Origin: Chitinophaga pinensis
Lineage (GTDB): Bacteria > Bacteroidota > Bacteroidia > Flavobacteriales_D > Crocinitomicaceae
Direction: 5' to 3'
NCBI GenBank assembly: GCA_945870115.1
Contig: CAMBRH010000094.1
Coordinates: forward strand, 1-11,445
Length of the DNA stretch: 11,445 nt
Part shown: positions 1 to 8,079 of the stretch, piece after piece
Layout of the letters: every line of letters begins with the position of its first letter
How positions within the stretch are numbered: position 1 is the first letter of the stretch
Made by a program: the position numbers and the translations under genes
The notes under the pieces: generated by a model
What the model saw: only the letters and a program-made list of their open reading frames with translations
The model's database searches: none
Told to the model about the DNA's origin: nothing

Positions 1-1194
1 AAATTCTCTCCAAAGAGCTTGTTCTAATTTTTGACCAGCATTTCCTAAAGCTTTCCAATCTTGTTGCAATTTTACTAAAGTTTGAGTCGTTTCTTTCCAC
101 TCTTTCGATTCTTTTAACTTCGATGCTTTTTCGATTAAAGCTCTTTTTACTGAAGCAATTTTTTCATTTTCAGCTTTTAAACCGTCGTAAAATAATTTCT
201 TTTTATCAAAAAACTCGTTGCATAATTCTCTGAAAGATGTCCACAATTCTTCATTTTCCTTTTTGGTTCCAAAACCAATTTCTTTCCAAGTGTTTTGAAA
301 AGCCAACAATTCTTGTGTTTTATCTTCCCATTCTTTGGTAGAATTATAAGATTCAAGTGATGAAATAAAGGTTTTGACTTCTTCCAATAAATGAGCCTTT
401 TTCTCAACATTCAATTTCAATTCTTCTCGTTTTCCTTCATAAAATTCGTGAATACGAGCATAAATTGCCTTTACAGCATCCCAATATGTTGTTTTTATAT
501 GTTCCCATTCGTCATTTACAACTGGGCCAATTTCATCAAACTCATTTTGAAAAGCCTTGATTGCTGTTTCAATTTCTTTGATGGATTCTACTGCAAAAAG
601 GGCTTTTATTTTCTCAATTAATTCTTTCTTTAACTGAGAATTTCTTTTTAAATCATGGTCTTTTAATTCTCTGTAAATCTTCAAATTAAAGAAAAATGAT
701 TCCAGTAATTTTGAATATTCATTTTGAATATCTTGACGTTTTTCACGTGGAATATCTCCCACATTTTTCCAAGCTTCGTGAATTTCTTTGTAAGTAGAAA
801 CCGCAACACCAATGTTTTCTTCGTGTTGAATTAAATTTCTTAATTTTTCAGTCAGATTTTGTTTAAGGCGTAAATTTGCTTCTTGTTCTAATTTTTGAGC
901 AGAAGCAAAAGCCGCTTTTTTATTTCTAAAATCCGAATAAATAGCATAAAACTCTTCTTTAATTGGATCAATTTCTTCTTCTGAATTTTCACCTCCAACG
1001 TGAATTACTTCTGGTGTTGAATCGTCTTCCGAAACAAGCTGCGCTTCAAGTGAGGCAACTTGAACTTTACGTTCCTCTTCAATTAAAAAATCCTGAAATT
1101 TTGATTTTAATTCATTAATTTCAGTGTTTACAGACATAACATCTTCGTTTGCTGCAAGTGTTTTTATGCGTTCAAGAAATTCTATTTTTTCCAT
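1..1194 (-). CDS. DUF349 repeat protein, C-terminus cut by window edge
   Basis: An open frame of 398 codons reads from an ATG at 1194-1192 to the left edge without a stop, so the C-terminus lies outside the window. The protein is highly charged, rich in Glu and Lys, and probably almost all helical. At least four repeats of the DUF349 type are visible, marked by W-K/E-x-(I/V/L)-G motifs: W142 (EAWKNVGDIPR), the variant around F219-G223 (FDEIGP) followed by W230, W303 (TWKEIGFG) and W380 (DWKALG). There is no signal peptide or membrane segment, so it is probably cytoplasmic. The start is well fixed, because the codons just before it read TAG GAT AAA. It begins one base after the kinase gene stop, with GTAGGA just upstream, which suggests translational coupling. 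Homologues I recall from Flavobacterium carry a longer acidic N-terminus that this protein lacks. The molecular function of DUF349 proteins is not established, and I assign none. Confidence 0.9.
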   Translation of the reverse strand, partial: MEKIEFLERIKTLAANEDVMSVNTEINELKSKFQDFLIEEERKVQVASLEAQLVSEDDSTPEVIHVGGENSEEEIDPIKEEFYAIYSDFRNKKAAFASAQKLEQEANLRLKQNLTEKLRNLIQHEENIGVAVSTYKEIHEAWKNVGDIPREKRQDIQNEYSKLLESFFFNLKIYRELKDHDLKRNSQLKKELIEKIKALFAVESIKEIETAIKAFQNEFDEIGPVVNDEWEHIKTTYWDAVKAIYARIHEFYEGKREELKLNVEKKAHLLEEVKTFISSLESYNSTKEWEDKTQELLAFQNTWKEIGFGTKKENEELWTSFRELCNEFFDKKKLFYDGLKAENEKIASVKRALIEKASKLKESKEWKETTQTLVKLQQDWKALGNAGQKLEQALWREF

Positions 1195-1195
1195 T

Positions 1196-2125
1196 TTATC
1201 CTACTTGAAGAGTCATTTCAAAATCAGCCAAAGCAATAAATTGTTGGATACGATTTTCTACATCTGTTTGATTAATTTCAGTTAATCTTTCTGTTCCAAA
1301 TTTTTCAACACAAAAAGATGCTAATGCTGAACCAGCAACTACCGCTCTTTTCATATTTTCGAATGAAATATCATCTGTATTTGATAAATATCCCATAAAT
1401 CCTCCAGCGAAAGTATCTCCTGCTCCTGTTGGATCAAAAACCTCTTCTAATGGTAAACCTGGCGCAGAGAAAACATTGTCTCCATGAAATAATAAAGCTC
1501 CGTGTTCTCCTTTTTTGATTATCAAATATTTTGGACCCATTTTGCGAATCACTTTTGATGCTTTTAATAAAGAGTTTTCTCCAGATAATTGTCTTGCTTC
1601 TTCGTCATTAACAATTAACAAATCAATTACTTTTAATGTTTCTTTCAAGTCATCCATTGCGATGTCCATCCAAAAATTCATTGTATCCATTGCAACTAGT
1701 TTTGGACGAGTTTCCAATCTTTCTACAACCAATTTTTGAACTTGTGGTGTTAAATTTCCTAACATCAGGTAATCAACTCCTTGGTAAGCCGCAGGAATAA
1801 TTGGATCAAAATGCTCCAAAACGTTTAATTCTGTAACTAAAGTATCGCGAGAATTCATGTCATTGTGGTATTTTCCTGACCAAAAGAATGATTTTTCTCC
1901 TTGTTTAATTTGCAAACCTGTTAAATCAACATTTCTTTTAGACAATAAATCTAACATACTTTGAGGAAAATCGTCACCAACAACAGCAACAATGTTTTGA
2001 TTTTTTTCAAAAAAAGATGCTGAAATTGCAATATATGTTCCAGCACCACCAATTATTTTGTCTGTTTTTCCGAATGGAGTTTCGATTGCATCAAAGGCAA
2101 CACTTCCCACAGTTAATAAACTCAT
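1196..2125 (-). CDS. PfkB/ribokinase-family carbohydrate or nucleoside kinase
   Basis: This 309-residue protein has the full ribokinase-fold layout and the usual family length. The N-terminal strand GSVAFD (7-12) begins the substrate domain, and GGAGTYIA (26-33) is the first PfkB signature region. The second signature, DPTGAGDTFAGGF (231-243), provides the anion hole (GAGD) and the predicted catalytic base D237. A VND-E motif near 172-175 is the typical metal/phosphate region. The family transfers the ATP gamma-phosphate to a sugar, nucleoside or related hydroxyl in the cytoplasm. The substrate cannot be read from sequence: ribokinase, fructokinase and adenosine-kinase-like roles all remain possible, so no symbol is given. 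It is preceded by a 107-base gap holding a TAnnTTTG box and followed one base later by the DUF349 gene, so the two probably form one operon. No key residue appears to be missing. Confidence 0.93.
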   Translation of the reverse strand: MSLLTVGSVAFDAIETPFGKTDKIIGGAGTYIAISASFFEKNQNIVAVVGDDFPQSMLDLLSKRNVDLTGLQIKQGEKSFFWSGKYHNDMNSRDTLVTELNVLEHFDPIIPAAYQGVDYLMLGNLTPQVQKLVVERLETRPKLVAMDTMNFWMDIAMDDLKETLKVIDLLIVNDEEARQLSGENSLLKASKVIRKMGPKYLIIKKGEHGALLFHGDNVFSAPGLPLEEVFDPTGAGDTFAGGFMGYLSNTDDISFENMKRAVVAGSALASFCVEKFGTERLTEINQTDVENRIQQFIALADFEMTLQVG

Positions 2126-2150
2126 ACTAATATTTATAAAAATTTGAATG

Positions 2151-2158
2151 CAAAGTTA
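2151..2158 (-). promoter_or_regulatory. Putative Bacteroidota -7 box for the kinase-DUF349 operon
   Basis: The minus strand reads TAACTTTG here, an exact match to the TAnnTTTG element used by the main sigma factor of Bacteroidota. It lies about 25 bases before the kinase ATG, a plausible leader length. The -33 element is weak: the expected position holds a T-run (near 2178-2180) rather than TTG. The gap of 107 bases to the upstream peptidase gene fits a separate transcript start. Confidence 0.5.
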
Positions 2159-2232
2159 ATGAAAATCTATGGATTATAAAAAATAAATAAATTCTTAAGC
2201 TACTAGTTTTAGCTCTGCAATAAAATTGAAAT

Positions 2233-5079
2233 TTAATTCTTCAAATCCAAACCGTATTTTTTTCCTTTATCAATTGCAGGAACTCCATCAATTAACCAAA
2301 CTGGAGCTGGTTTATTGAGCAAATAATAATCAAAAAATTGTCTCATTCTGATTGATAAATCAATTCTATTTGCATTTTTCATTAAATTATGATCATCGCC
2401 ATTATAGTTTAACATCCACACTGGTTTTTCAAGTCTTTTCAAACCTGTAAACAATTCAATTCCTTGGTACCATGGAACTGCTCCGTCGCCATCGTTATGC
2501 ATAATCAATAATGGAGTTTGCACTTTTGGAAGGTGAAAAAGCGGAGAATTTTCCACATATAATTCTGGCGCTTCCCAAATTGTTTTTCCAATTCTACTCT
2601 GCGTATGTTCGTACTGAAATTGACGGTTTAAACCAGTTCCCCAACGGATTCCACCATAAGCAGAAAACATGTTTCCAACCGGTGCACCAGCCATTGCAGC
2701 TTTATAACGAGTTGTCATCGTAACCATTTGAGCAGTTTGGTAACCGCCCCAAGATTGACCTTGTAGACCCATTCTTGTTGAATCGACTGATTTATATTTT
2801 TTAAGTACGTAATCAGTTCCGCTCATGATGCAATCAAATGCTCCTCGGGCTGGAAAACCAGCTTTATATCGGATATCAGGAATCAAAACTAAATATCCTG
2901 CTGAAGCATATTCCGTTGGAAAAATAATTGAAGCAGTCGGTTTTGGCGCATAATGTTTGTGCAATTCATCGCTGTACATTTCATAGAAATAAACGAGTAA
3001 TGGATATTTTTTGGTAGAATCATAATCCTCAGGTTTGTAAAGTAAACCCTCTAACGGAATACCTTCATAACTTTTCCAAGAAATTAAATCAACAGTAGCC
3101 CAATTATATGCATTTTGTTGTGGATTTGTGTTGGAAAGTTTTTTTACTTCTGAATTTGTATTCCAAGTCGTAGCGTATAAATCTGGGTAATCTTGCAAAT
3201 TCGTTTTTTGAAAAACAATTTTATCCGCATTTTTAGCTTTTATAAATCCTGAATAGGTATGATTTGAATGTGCTTTTTCAATTAAATCTAAATGTGAATC
3301 ATGCCATTTTGGAAGGCAAAAACTTTCTGATTTATCTTTCTCGTTAAAAACTGTTATGTATGCATTTTCAAAATCCAAATATAAACTATCTCTTTCCCAT
3401 TTATTGATAGAATAACGATTTTTTTCGTCCTTATTTTCTTGGCTAAATAGTGGTTTTAATATTTTTTTTGAAATTGAATAATAATAGATTTGATTTTTTG
3501 CTGGAATAAATAAATTATCTTCCCCTTTTTCCCAAGAAATATTTCCAATTGGACCAGCAATATAAGGCATTCCATTTAAATCTTCTAACCACAAATCTTT
3601 GGCTCCACATGTAATACACTGCTCTTTATTTGTTTCAATTTCTTTCACATATTGTTCTGAGTTTTTTACAGAAAAATAAGTAAAATATTTTCCTGAGGGA
3701 GATAAATTTACTCCATGTAAAGACGATTTCTCTAATAAAACAATTGAATTATCTTCTACATTTATACGGTAATAATCTTGCTTATTTGGAAATTCCCAAT
3801 TGTATTTTGTTGCATAAGGATTTGAATTATAGGCTAAAACGAATTTACTTGGATTATTTGAATTATGATAAATTTCAATACTATCATTTTCCAATATCAC
3901 AAATGACTTTGTTTTTAAATCATAGACACTTAAAAATGATTCCTTTTTATCTTTATTTACTTCTACTAATTGTTGCGCTTGTAAGCGATCGTCTTTCCAA
4001 TTCCAAACGTCCAATTTTGCTTTTTCGGTTTCAAGCAAAGAATCTTTCGGCTGTTTTAATGGTTTATCCCCAATTCCAAAGAAAATTTTTGTTCCATCTA
4101 AAGAAAAATAAGGTGCTTCATGTTCACTCACACTTTTACTTGATGGCAGATTTGATTGGATTGTATCAACTAATAAAGTTTCTTTTGAAGAAAAATAATC
4201 AAAATGACGTAATTGATATACCTTGCTTTCTACAATTGTATCTTGAGACGCAACAAAAGCTAATTGATTTCCTGATTTATCAAATTCAAAATTTACAACA
4301 CTTGGAAAAGTGGGATTAAACTGACTCCCAATTTTTGTTGGTAAAAGTTGATTTGAATTCTCATTTAGTTTTACTGTTTCATTAAAATCCAAGTAAGAAA
4401 TTTTTGTTGAATCAACTTTGTTTTTAAAATGGGTTAAAAAAGCAATCTTTTGTCCATTCTCAGAGAACTTGAATTCCGTTATATCTTTAAAAAATAAGTA
4501 ATCTTGATTATCAATATTTTTGATTACTAATATTTTACCTTCAGATTCAATTTCTTCACCTTTTATATTTTTTTTCTTTTTACGTTTTTTTTCTTTTTTA
4601 ATAATCTGAAATTCTTTTGGAACTTTATTTTCATTTAATAAATACGCAAATCTGCCCGTTTCTTCAGCAATTGAAAATTCCTTAACATTTGCTATTTTAA
4701 CCAAAGTATCTTTTTGAATATAAAAAATTCCAAGTGAATCTTTTGGCCATTTATCTTTTTTAACTTTATTCAATTCACATTTTCTCAAAGTATCAAACCC
4801 TGGGTTTATTTTAAAAATTAAACCTTTAGAATCACTTGTAAATTTTGGACTTACAGCTCTAGGAAAAGAATCAACCGTTAAATCTTGATTATTTAATAAG
4901 TAAAGGAAACCGTCTCCTCGATGTGGCTTTATGGAATAAACGGAAAATTTTCCGTCATTTGAAATTGCAATTTCTCCAATTTTTTTCCAATCATTGTACG
5001 TTGTATGATCTATAATTTTTTTTTGTGAAAAGGACAATAAAGTTGTAAACAGAATTGTTAGTGATAAGATGATTTTCAT
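2233..5079 (-). CDS. Secreted S9 family (prolyl oligopeptidase/DPP-like) serine peptidase
   Basis: This 948-residue protein opens with a signal peptide: MK, a hydrophobic stretch to about residue 16, and a likely cut after SFS (residue 18) leaving Gln at +1. It should therefore act in the periplasm or at the cell surface. Residues of roughly 30-650 resemble a beta-propeller with repeated FS-x(2)-G and DG-K-type blades. Residues of about 660-930 form the alpha/beta-hydrolase peptidase domain. The catalytic triad is visible: S776 in GQSWGGY, D865 in HNDGDGAVPW and H897 in GDDHNL. The family cleaves short peptides, often after Pro or Ala, but the specificity here is unknown. No type IX secretion C-terminal domain is apparent. 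Oddities are a Lys-rich block (161-170) encoded by poly-A tracts and a CITC pair (488-491) that could form a disulfide. It starts 35 bases after ruvB with no good promoter in between, so it may be read from the ruvB promoter. Confidence 0.93.
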   Translation of the reverse strand: MKIILSLTILFTTLLSFSQKKIIDHTTYNDWKKIGEIAISNDGKFSVYSIKPHRGDGFLYLLNNQDLTVDSFPRAVSPKFTSDSKGLIFKINPGFDTLRKCELNKVKKDKWPKDSLGIFYIQKDTLVKIANVKEFSIAEETGRFAYLLNENKVPKEFQIIKKEKKRKKKKNIKGEEIESEGKILVIKNIDNQDYLFFKDITEFKFSENGQKIAFLTHFKNKVDSTKISYLDFNETVKLNENSNQLLPTKIGSQFNPTFPSVVNFEFDKSGNQLAFVASQDTIVESKVYQLRHFDYFSSKETLLVDTIQSNLPSSKSVSEHEAPYFSLDGTKIFFGIGDKPLKQPKDSLLETEKAKLDVWNWKDDRLQAQQLVEVNKDKKESFLSVYDLKTKSFVILENDSIEIYHNSNNPSKFVLAYNSNPYATKYNWEFPNKQDYYRINVEDNSIVLLEKSSLHGVNLSPSGKYFTYFSVKNSEQYVKEIETNKEQCITCGAKDLWLEDLNGMPYIAGPIGNISWEKGEDNLFIPAKNQIYYYSISKKILKPLFSQENKDEKNRYSINKWERDSLYLDFENAYITVFNEKDKSESFCLPKWHDSHLDLIEKAHSNHTYSGFIKAKNADKIVFQKTNLQDYPDLYATTWNTNSEVKKLSNTNPQQNAYNWATVDLISWKSYEGIPLEGLLYKPEDYDSTKKYPLLVYFYEMYSDELHKHYAPKPTASIIFPTEYASAGYLVLIPDIRYKAGFPARGAFDCIMSGTDYVLKKYKSVDSTRMGLQGQSWGGYQTAQMVTMTTRYKAAMAGAPVGNMFSAYGGIRWGTGLNRQFQYEHTQSRIGKTIWEAPELYVENSPLFHLPKVQTPLLIMHNDGDGAVPWYQGIELFTGLKRLEKPVWMLNYNGDDHNLMKNANRIDLSIRMRQFFDYYLLNKPAPVWLIDGVPAIDKGKKYGLDLKN

Positions 5080-5114
5080 TTCTTTAATTTTAAAAATAAA
5101 ATGAAGGCAATTAA

Positions 5115-6143
5115 TTAGAATAATCCGCCTTGTGTAAATCCAAGATTAAATCCCAGATGTGTATAAGCTTTTTCTGTTGCTTTTCGACCGCGTTGCGTGC
5201 GCATCAAAAAACCTTCTTGAATTAAAAACGGTTCGTAAACCTCTTCCATCGTTCCAGCGTTTTCACCGATTGCTGTGGCAATTGTAGTTAAGCCAACTGG
5301 ACCTCCTGAAAATTTTTCTATGATTGTTCTTAAAATACGGTTATCCATTTCGTCCAACCCATAAGTATCAACATTCAAAGCTTCTAAACCAAAATTTGTT
5401 ATAGCCAAAGTAATTGTTCCATCACCTTTAATTTGCGCAAAATCTCGAACTCTACGCAAAAGTGAATTAGCTATTCTAGGTGTACCTCTGCTCCTACTTG
5501 CGATTGAATAAGCTGCTTCATCATCGATTGGAATATCCATTAATTCAGCAGAACGTTGAACTATTAAAGTCAAAGTTTTTGAATCATAATACTGTAAGCG
5601 AGAATTAATTCCAAATCTTGCTCTCAAAGGCGAAGTCAACATTCCAGACCTAGTGGTTGCACCAATAAGTGTAAAAGGGTTTAAAGCAATTTGAATTGTA
5701 CGAGCATTTGGTCCACTATCAATCAAAATATCAATGACATAATCTTCCATTGCAGAATATAAATACTCTTCAATTACTGGACTTAATCTATGAATCTCAT
5801 CGATAAACAAAACATCACCTTTTTCAAGATTCGTTAACAATCCTGCTAAATCACCAGGTTTATCTAATACTGGACCTGAAGTGATTTTAATTCCAACGCC
5901 TAACTCATTTGCAATAATGTTCGCTAAAGTCGTTTTACCTAACCCTGGAGGGCCATGCAATAAAACATGATCTAAAGGTTCTCCTCTTTGTTTAGCTGCT
6001 TGAACAAAAATTTCTAAATTTTCAACAACTTTTTCTTGTCCAGCAAAATCCAATAACATTTTTGGACGAAGAACTTTATCATATTCCTTATCTGAATTTT
6101 GTTCTACCTCTTTTCTGTAGTCAAATGATTCCTCTTCTTCCAA
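5115..6143 (-). CDS. ruvB: RuvB, Holliday junction branch migration ATPase
   Basis: RuvB is the AAA+ hexameric motor that, with RuvA and RuvC, drives branch migration of Holliday junctions during recombination and repair. The 342-residue product matches the family length. Visible motifs are Walker A GPPGLGKT (64-71), Walker B VLFIDEIH (111-118), sensor I GATT (161-164), the arginine-finger segment LRARFG (173-178), the sensor 2 region RGTPRIAN (219-226) and the C-terminal winged helix ending in the FLMRTQRGR segment (312-320). The start is a TTG at 6143-6141: an in-frame TAA lies only five codons upstream, and the first internal Met (M29) comes after the conserved LRP, too late to be the start. 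An ATT one codon earlier is the only other near option. It has its own predicted promoter overlapping the coxA terminator. It is unrelated in function to the oxidase genes upstream. Confidence 0.97.
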   Translation of the reverse strand: MEEEESFDYRKEVEQNSDKEYDKVLRPKMLLDFAGQEKVVENLEIFVQAAKQRGEPLDHVLLHGPPGLGKTTLANIIANELGVGIKITSGPVLDKPGDLAGLLTNLEKGDVLFIDEIHRLSPVIEEYLYSAMEDYVIDILIDSGPNARTIQIALNPFTLIGATTRSGMLTSPLRARFGINSRLQYYDSKTLTLIVQRSAELMDIPIDDEAAYSIASRSRGTPRIANSLLRRVRDFAQIKGDGTITLAITNFGLEALNVDTYGLDEMDNRILRTIIEKFSGGPVGLTTIATAIGENAGTMEEVYEPFLIQEGFLMRTQRGRKATEKAYTHLGFNLGFTQGGLF

Positions 6144-6173
6144 AATATACTCGTATTATTTACTATTAAACTC

Positions 6174-6203
6174 CAAAAATACAAAAAGCCTTTCACTAAA
6201 CAA
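6174..6203 (-). promoter_or_regulatory. Putative ruvB promoter overlapping the coxA terminator
   Basis: On the minus strand a TTG (6203-6201) is followed by a 19-base spacer and then TATTTTTG (6181-6174), an exact TAnnTTTG box. Both elements and the spacing fit the Bacteroidota housekeeping promoter. Transcription would begin around 6165-6170, giving a leader of about 25 bases before the ruvB TTG. The -33 box sits in the loop of the coxA terminator hairpin, and the 3' arm of that hairpin fills the spacer. No start site has been mapped; this is a sequence match only. Confidence 0.6.
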
Positions 6204-6216
6204 TGAAAGGCTTTTT
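6183..6216 (-). terminator. Rho-independent terminator of the act-cox operon
   Basis: A perfect inverted repeat of 13 bp (6183-6195 and 6204-6216, arms AAAAAGCCTTTCA and TGAAAGGCTTTTT) encloses an 8-base loop. Read on the minus strand it begins 17 bases after the coxA stop and ends in a T-run, the classic intrinsic terminator form. The core GCCTTTCA/TGAAAGGC is the stable part, with the flanking A and T runs extending the stem. It separates the respiratory operon from ruvB. Confidence 0.88.
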
Positions 6217-6233
6217 AAATATGTAATTAAGAA

Positions 6234-8051
6234 TTAATGAGCTTCTTCTTCTCCTTCAGCTAAAGGAACAATTTGAGAAACAAAATCTTCTTCTTGACCA
6301 GGTTTTGAGTAATCATATGGCCATCTGTGAACTTCTGGTAAAGCACCAGGCCAGTTTCCGTGAATATGCTCAACTGGAGTTGTCCACTCTAAAGTTGTAG
6401 ATCTCCAAGGATTCATAACTGTTTTTGGACCTCTGTAAATACTATAAAATAAATTGAATAGGAAGAAACCTTGACCAATTGCCGCAATGATTGCAAAAAC
6501 TGTAATGATAACATTCAAATCCATAATCATTTCGTATGCATTTGTATCGAATTCTCCGTAAACTGAATAATCATAATATCTTCTTGGCGCACCAGCTAAT
6601 CCAACAAAGTGCATTGGGAAAAATACGCCATAGGATCCAATTAATGTTACCCAGAAATGTGCATACCCTAAACGTGTGTTTAGCATTCTACCATACATTT
6701 TTGGAAACCAGTGATAAACACCAGCAAACATACCAAATACAGCAGACATACCCATTACAACGTGGAAGTGAGCAACAACGAAGTAAGTATCATGTACAGC
6801 AATATCTAATGCAGAATCGGCTAGAATAATTCCTGTAACACCACCAGTAATAAAAGTTGAAACCAATCCAATTGCAAATAACATTGCTGGCGTAAGAATT
6901 AAACTTCCTCTCCATAAAGTAGTTAAGTAATTAAATACTTTTACTGCAGAAGGAATAGCAATTAATAATGTTGTAAATACAAAAAAACTACCAAAAAATG
7001 GATTCATACCAGTTATAAACATGTGATGGCCCCATACAATAAAAGACAAGAATCCAATAGCTAAAATAGAACCAATCATCGCTCTGTAACCAAAAATCGG
7101 TTTTCTTGAGTTAGTTGCAATAATTTCAGAAGATAAACCTAAGGCAGGTAAAAGTACGATGTAAACTTCAGGGTGACCTAAGAACCAAAATAAATGTTGA
7201 TACAACAAAGGTGAACCACCATGATTTTCTAACATTTCCCCACCAACAATAATATCTGATAAGTAGAAACTTGTTCCTGCAGATCTATCCATTAAAAGCA
7301 ACAAAGCAGCAGATAACAACACTGGGAAAGATAAAACCCCTAAAATAGCAGTTACAAAAAACGCCCAAACTGTTAAAGGTAATCGAGTCATTTTCATCCC
7401 TTTTGTTCTTAAATTTAATACGGTAACAATATAATTTAATGAACCTAACAAAGAAGAAGCAATAAAGATTGACATAGAAGTTAACCAAAGTGTCATTCCT
7501 AATCCTGAACCTTCAATAGCTTGCGGTAATGCAGACAAAGGAGGATAAATTGTCCAACCTGCCATTGCTGGACCAGTCTCTATAAACAATGAAATCAACA
7601 TAATTGTCGATGACAAAAAGAACATCCAATAAGAAAGCATGTTTAAAAAACCAGACGCCATATCCCTTGCTCCAATTTGAAATGGAATCAAAAGATTAGA
7701 AAAAGTTCCAGACAAACCACCTGTTAACAAAAAGAAAACCATTATTGTACCATGGATTGTAACCAAACCTAGATACATATTTTCTTTAAGAACACCTCCA
7801 GGCGCCCAAGTTTCACCTAAAAAAAGTGATAAAAAATCAGAACTTTCACCAGGCCAAGCAAGTTGAATTCTAAATAAAATTGATAAAAGCATTGCAACCA
7901 CACCCATGAAAACAGCAGTCATAAGATACTGCTTACTAATCATTTTGTGATCCATACTAAAAATGTACTTCGATACAAAACCTTCATCATGATGTTCGTG
8001 ATGATCATGTGCTCCGTGATGTCCGTGTGCTTCGTGTGCTAAAGCTCCCAT
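6234..8051 (-). CDS. coxA: Cytochrome c oxidase subunit I (aa3/A1-type haem-copper oxidase)
   Basis: Subunit I holds haem a, haem a3 and CuB, reduces oxygen to water and pumps protons across the inner membrane. The 605-residue protein has about twelve membrane segments. Predicted ligands are H100 (haem a, in TIHGTIMVF), H293 with cross-linked Y297 (HPEVY), H342-H343 (CuB, GHHMF), H428 (haem a3) and H430 (haem a) in VAHFH. E295 in HPEVY, D130 in IGARDM and K371 in IPSAVKVF match the D- and K-channel residues of type A1 oxidases. It is longer than canonical subunit I because of a His-rich N-terminus (nine His in residues 1-21) and an acidic tail. It is the last gene of the operon, 28 bases after coxB and just before the terminator. 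The assigned ATG directly precedes the His-rich stretch. Subunits III and IV are not in the window. Confidence 0.97.
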   Translation of the reverse strand: MGALAHEAHGHHGAHDHHEHHDEGFVSKYIFSMDHKMISKQYLMTAVFMGVVAMLLSILFRIQLAWPGESSDFLSLFLGETWAPGGVLKENMYLGLVTIHGTIMVFFLLTGGLSGTFSNLLIPFQIGARDMASGFLNMLSYWMFFLSSTIMLISLFIETGPAMAGWTIYPPLSALPQAIEGSGLGMTLWLTSMSIFIASSLLGSLNYIVTVLNLRTKGMKMTRLPLTVWAFFVTAILGVLSFPVLLSAALLLLMDRSAGTSFYLSDIIVGGEMLENHGGSPLLYQHLFWFLGHPEVYIVLLPALGLSSEIIATNSRKPIFGYRAMIGSILAIGFLSFIVWGHHMFITGMNPFFGSFFVFTTLLIAIPSAVKVFNYLTTLWRGSLILTPAMLFAIGLVSTFITGGVTGIILADSALDIAVHDTYFVVAHFHVVMGMSAVFGMFAGVYHWFPKMYGRMLNTRLGYAHFWVTLIGSYGVFFPMHFVGLAGAPRRYYDYSVYGEFDTNAYEMIMDLNVIITVFAIIAAIGQGFFLFNLFYSIYRGPKTVMNPWRSTTLEWTTPVEHIHGNWPGALPEVHRWPYDYSKPGQEEDFVSQIVPLAEGEEEAH

Positions 8052-8079
8052 TTATATAAGTTTAATTTAAGATTAATAA

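Noticed and set aside
391..621. Open frames on the plus strand (391-621) and in another minus frame (177-410) in the first kilobase
   Set aside because: The continuous 398-codon DUF349 frame with repeated W-x(2)-(I/V/L)-G motifs explains this DNA; these are shadows.
2198..2214. Inverted repeat AGCTA-N7-TAGCT after the S9 peptidase gene, considered as a terminator
   Set aside because: The stem is only 5 bp and not GC-rich. T-rich sequence follows on the minus strand but is not a clean run, so the evidence is too weak to call a terminator.
3744..4319. A 191-codon open frame on the plus strand inside the S9 peptidase gene
   Set aside because: It is wholly antisense to a gene with clear signal peptide and catalytic motifs. 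Its translation is Leu/Tyr-rich without recognisable motifs, as expected from reading AT-rich coding DNA backwards.
5080..5114. Search for a promoter between ruvB and the S9 peptidase
   Set aside because: The 35-base gap holds no TAnnTTTG box. The nearest imperfect match (TAATCTTG within the ruvB 3' end) has a mismatch and sits far upstream.
6536..6829. Plus-strand open frame inside coxA, and a minus-strand alternative frame at 7285-7488
   Set aside because: Both overlap conserved haem-copper ligand regions of coxA in other frames and show no domain or start context of their own.
7980..8048. Short near-repeats (variants of atgatg/gtgatg) at the 5' end of coxA, considered as a tandem repeat
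   Set aside because: They are explained by runs of His codons in the CoxA N-terminus and have no regular unit length.
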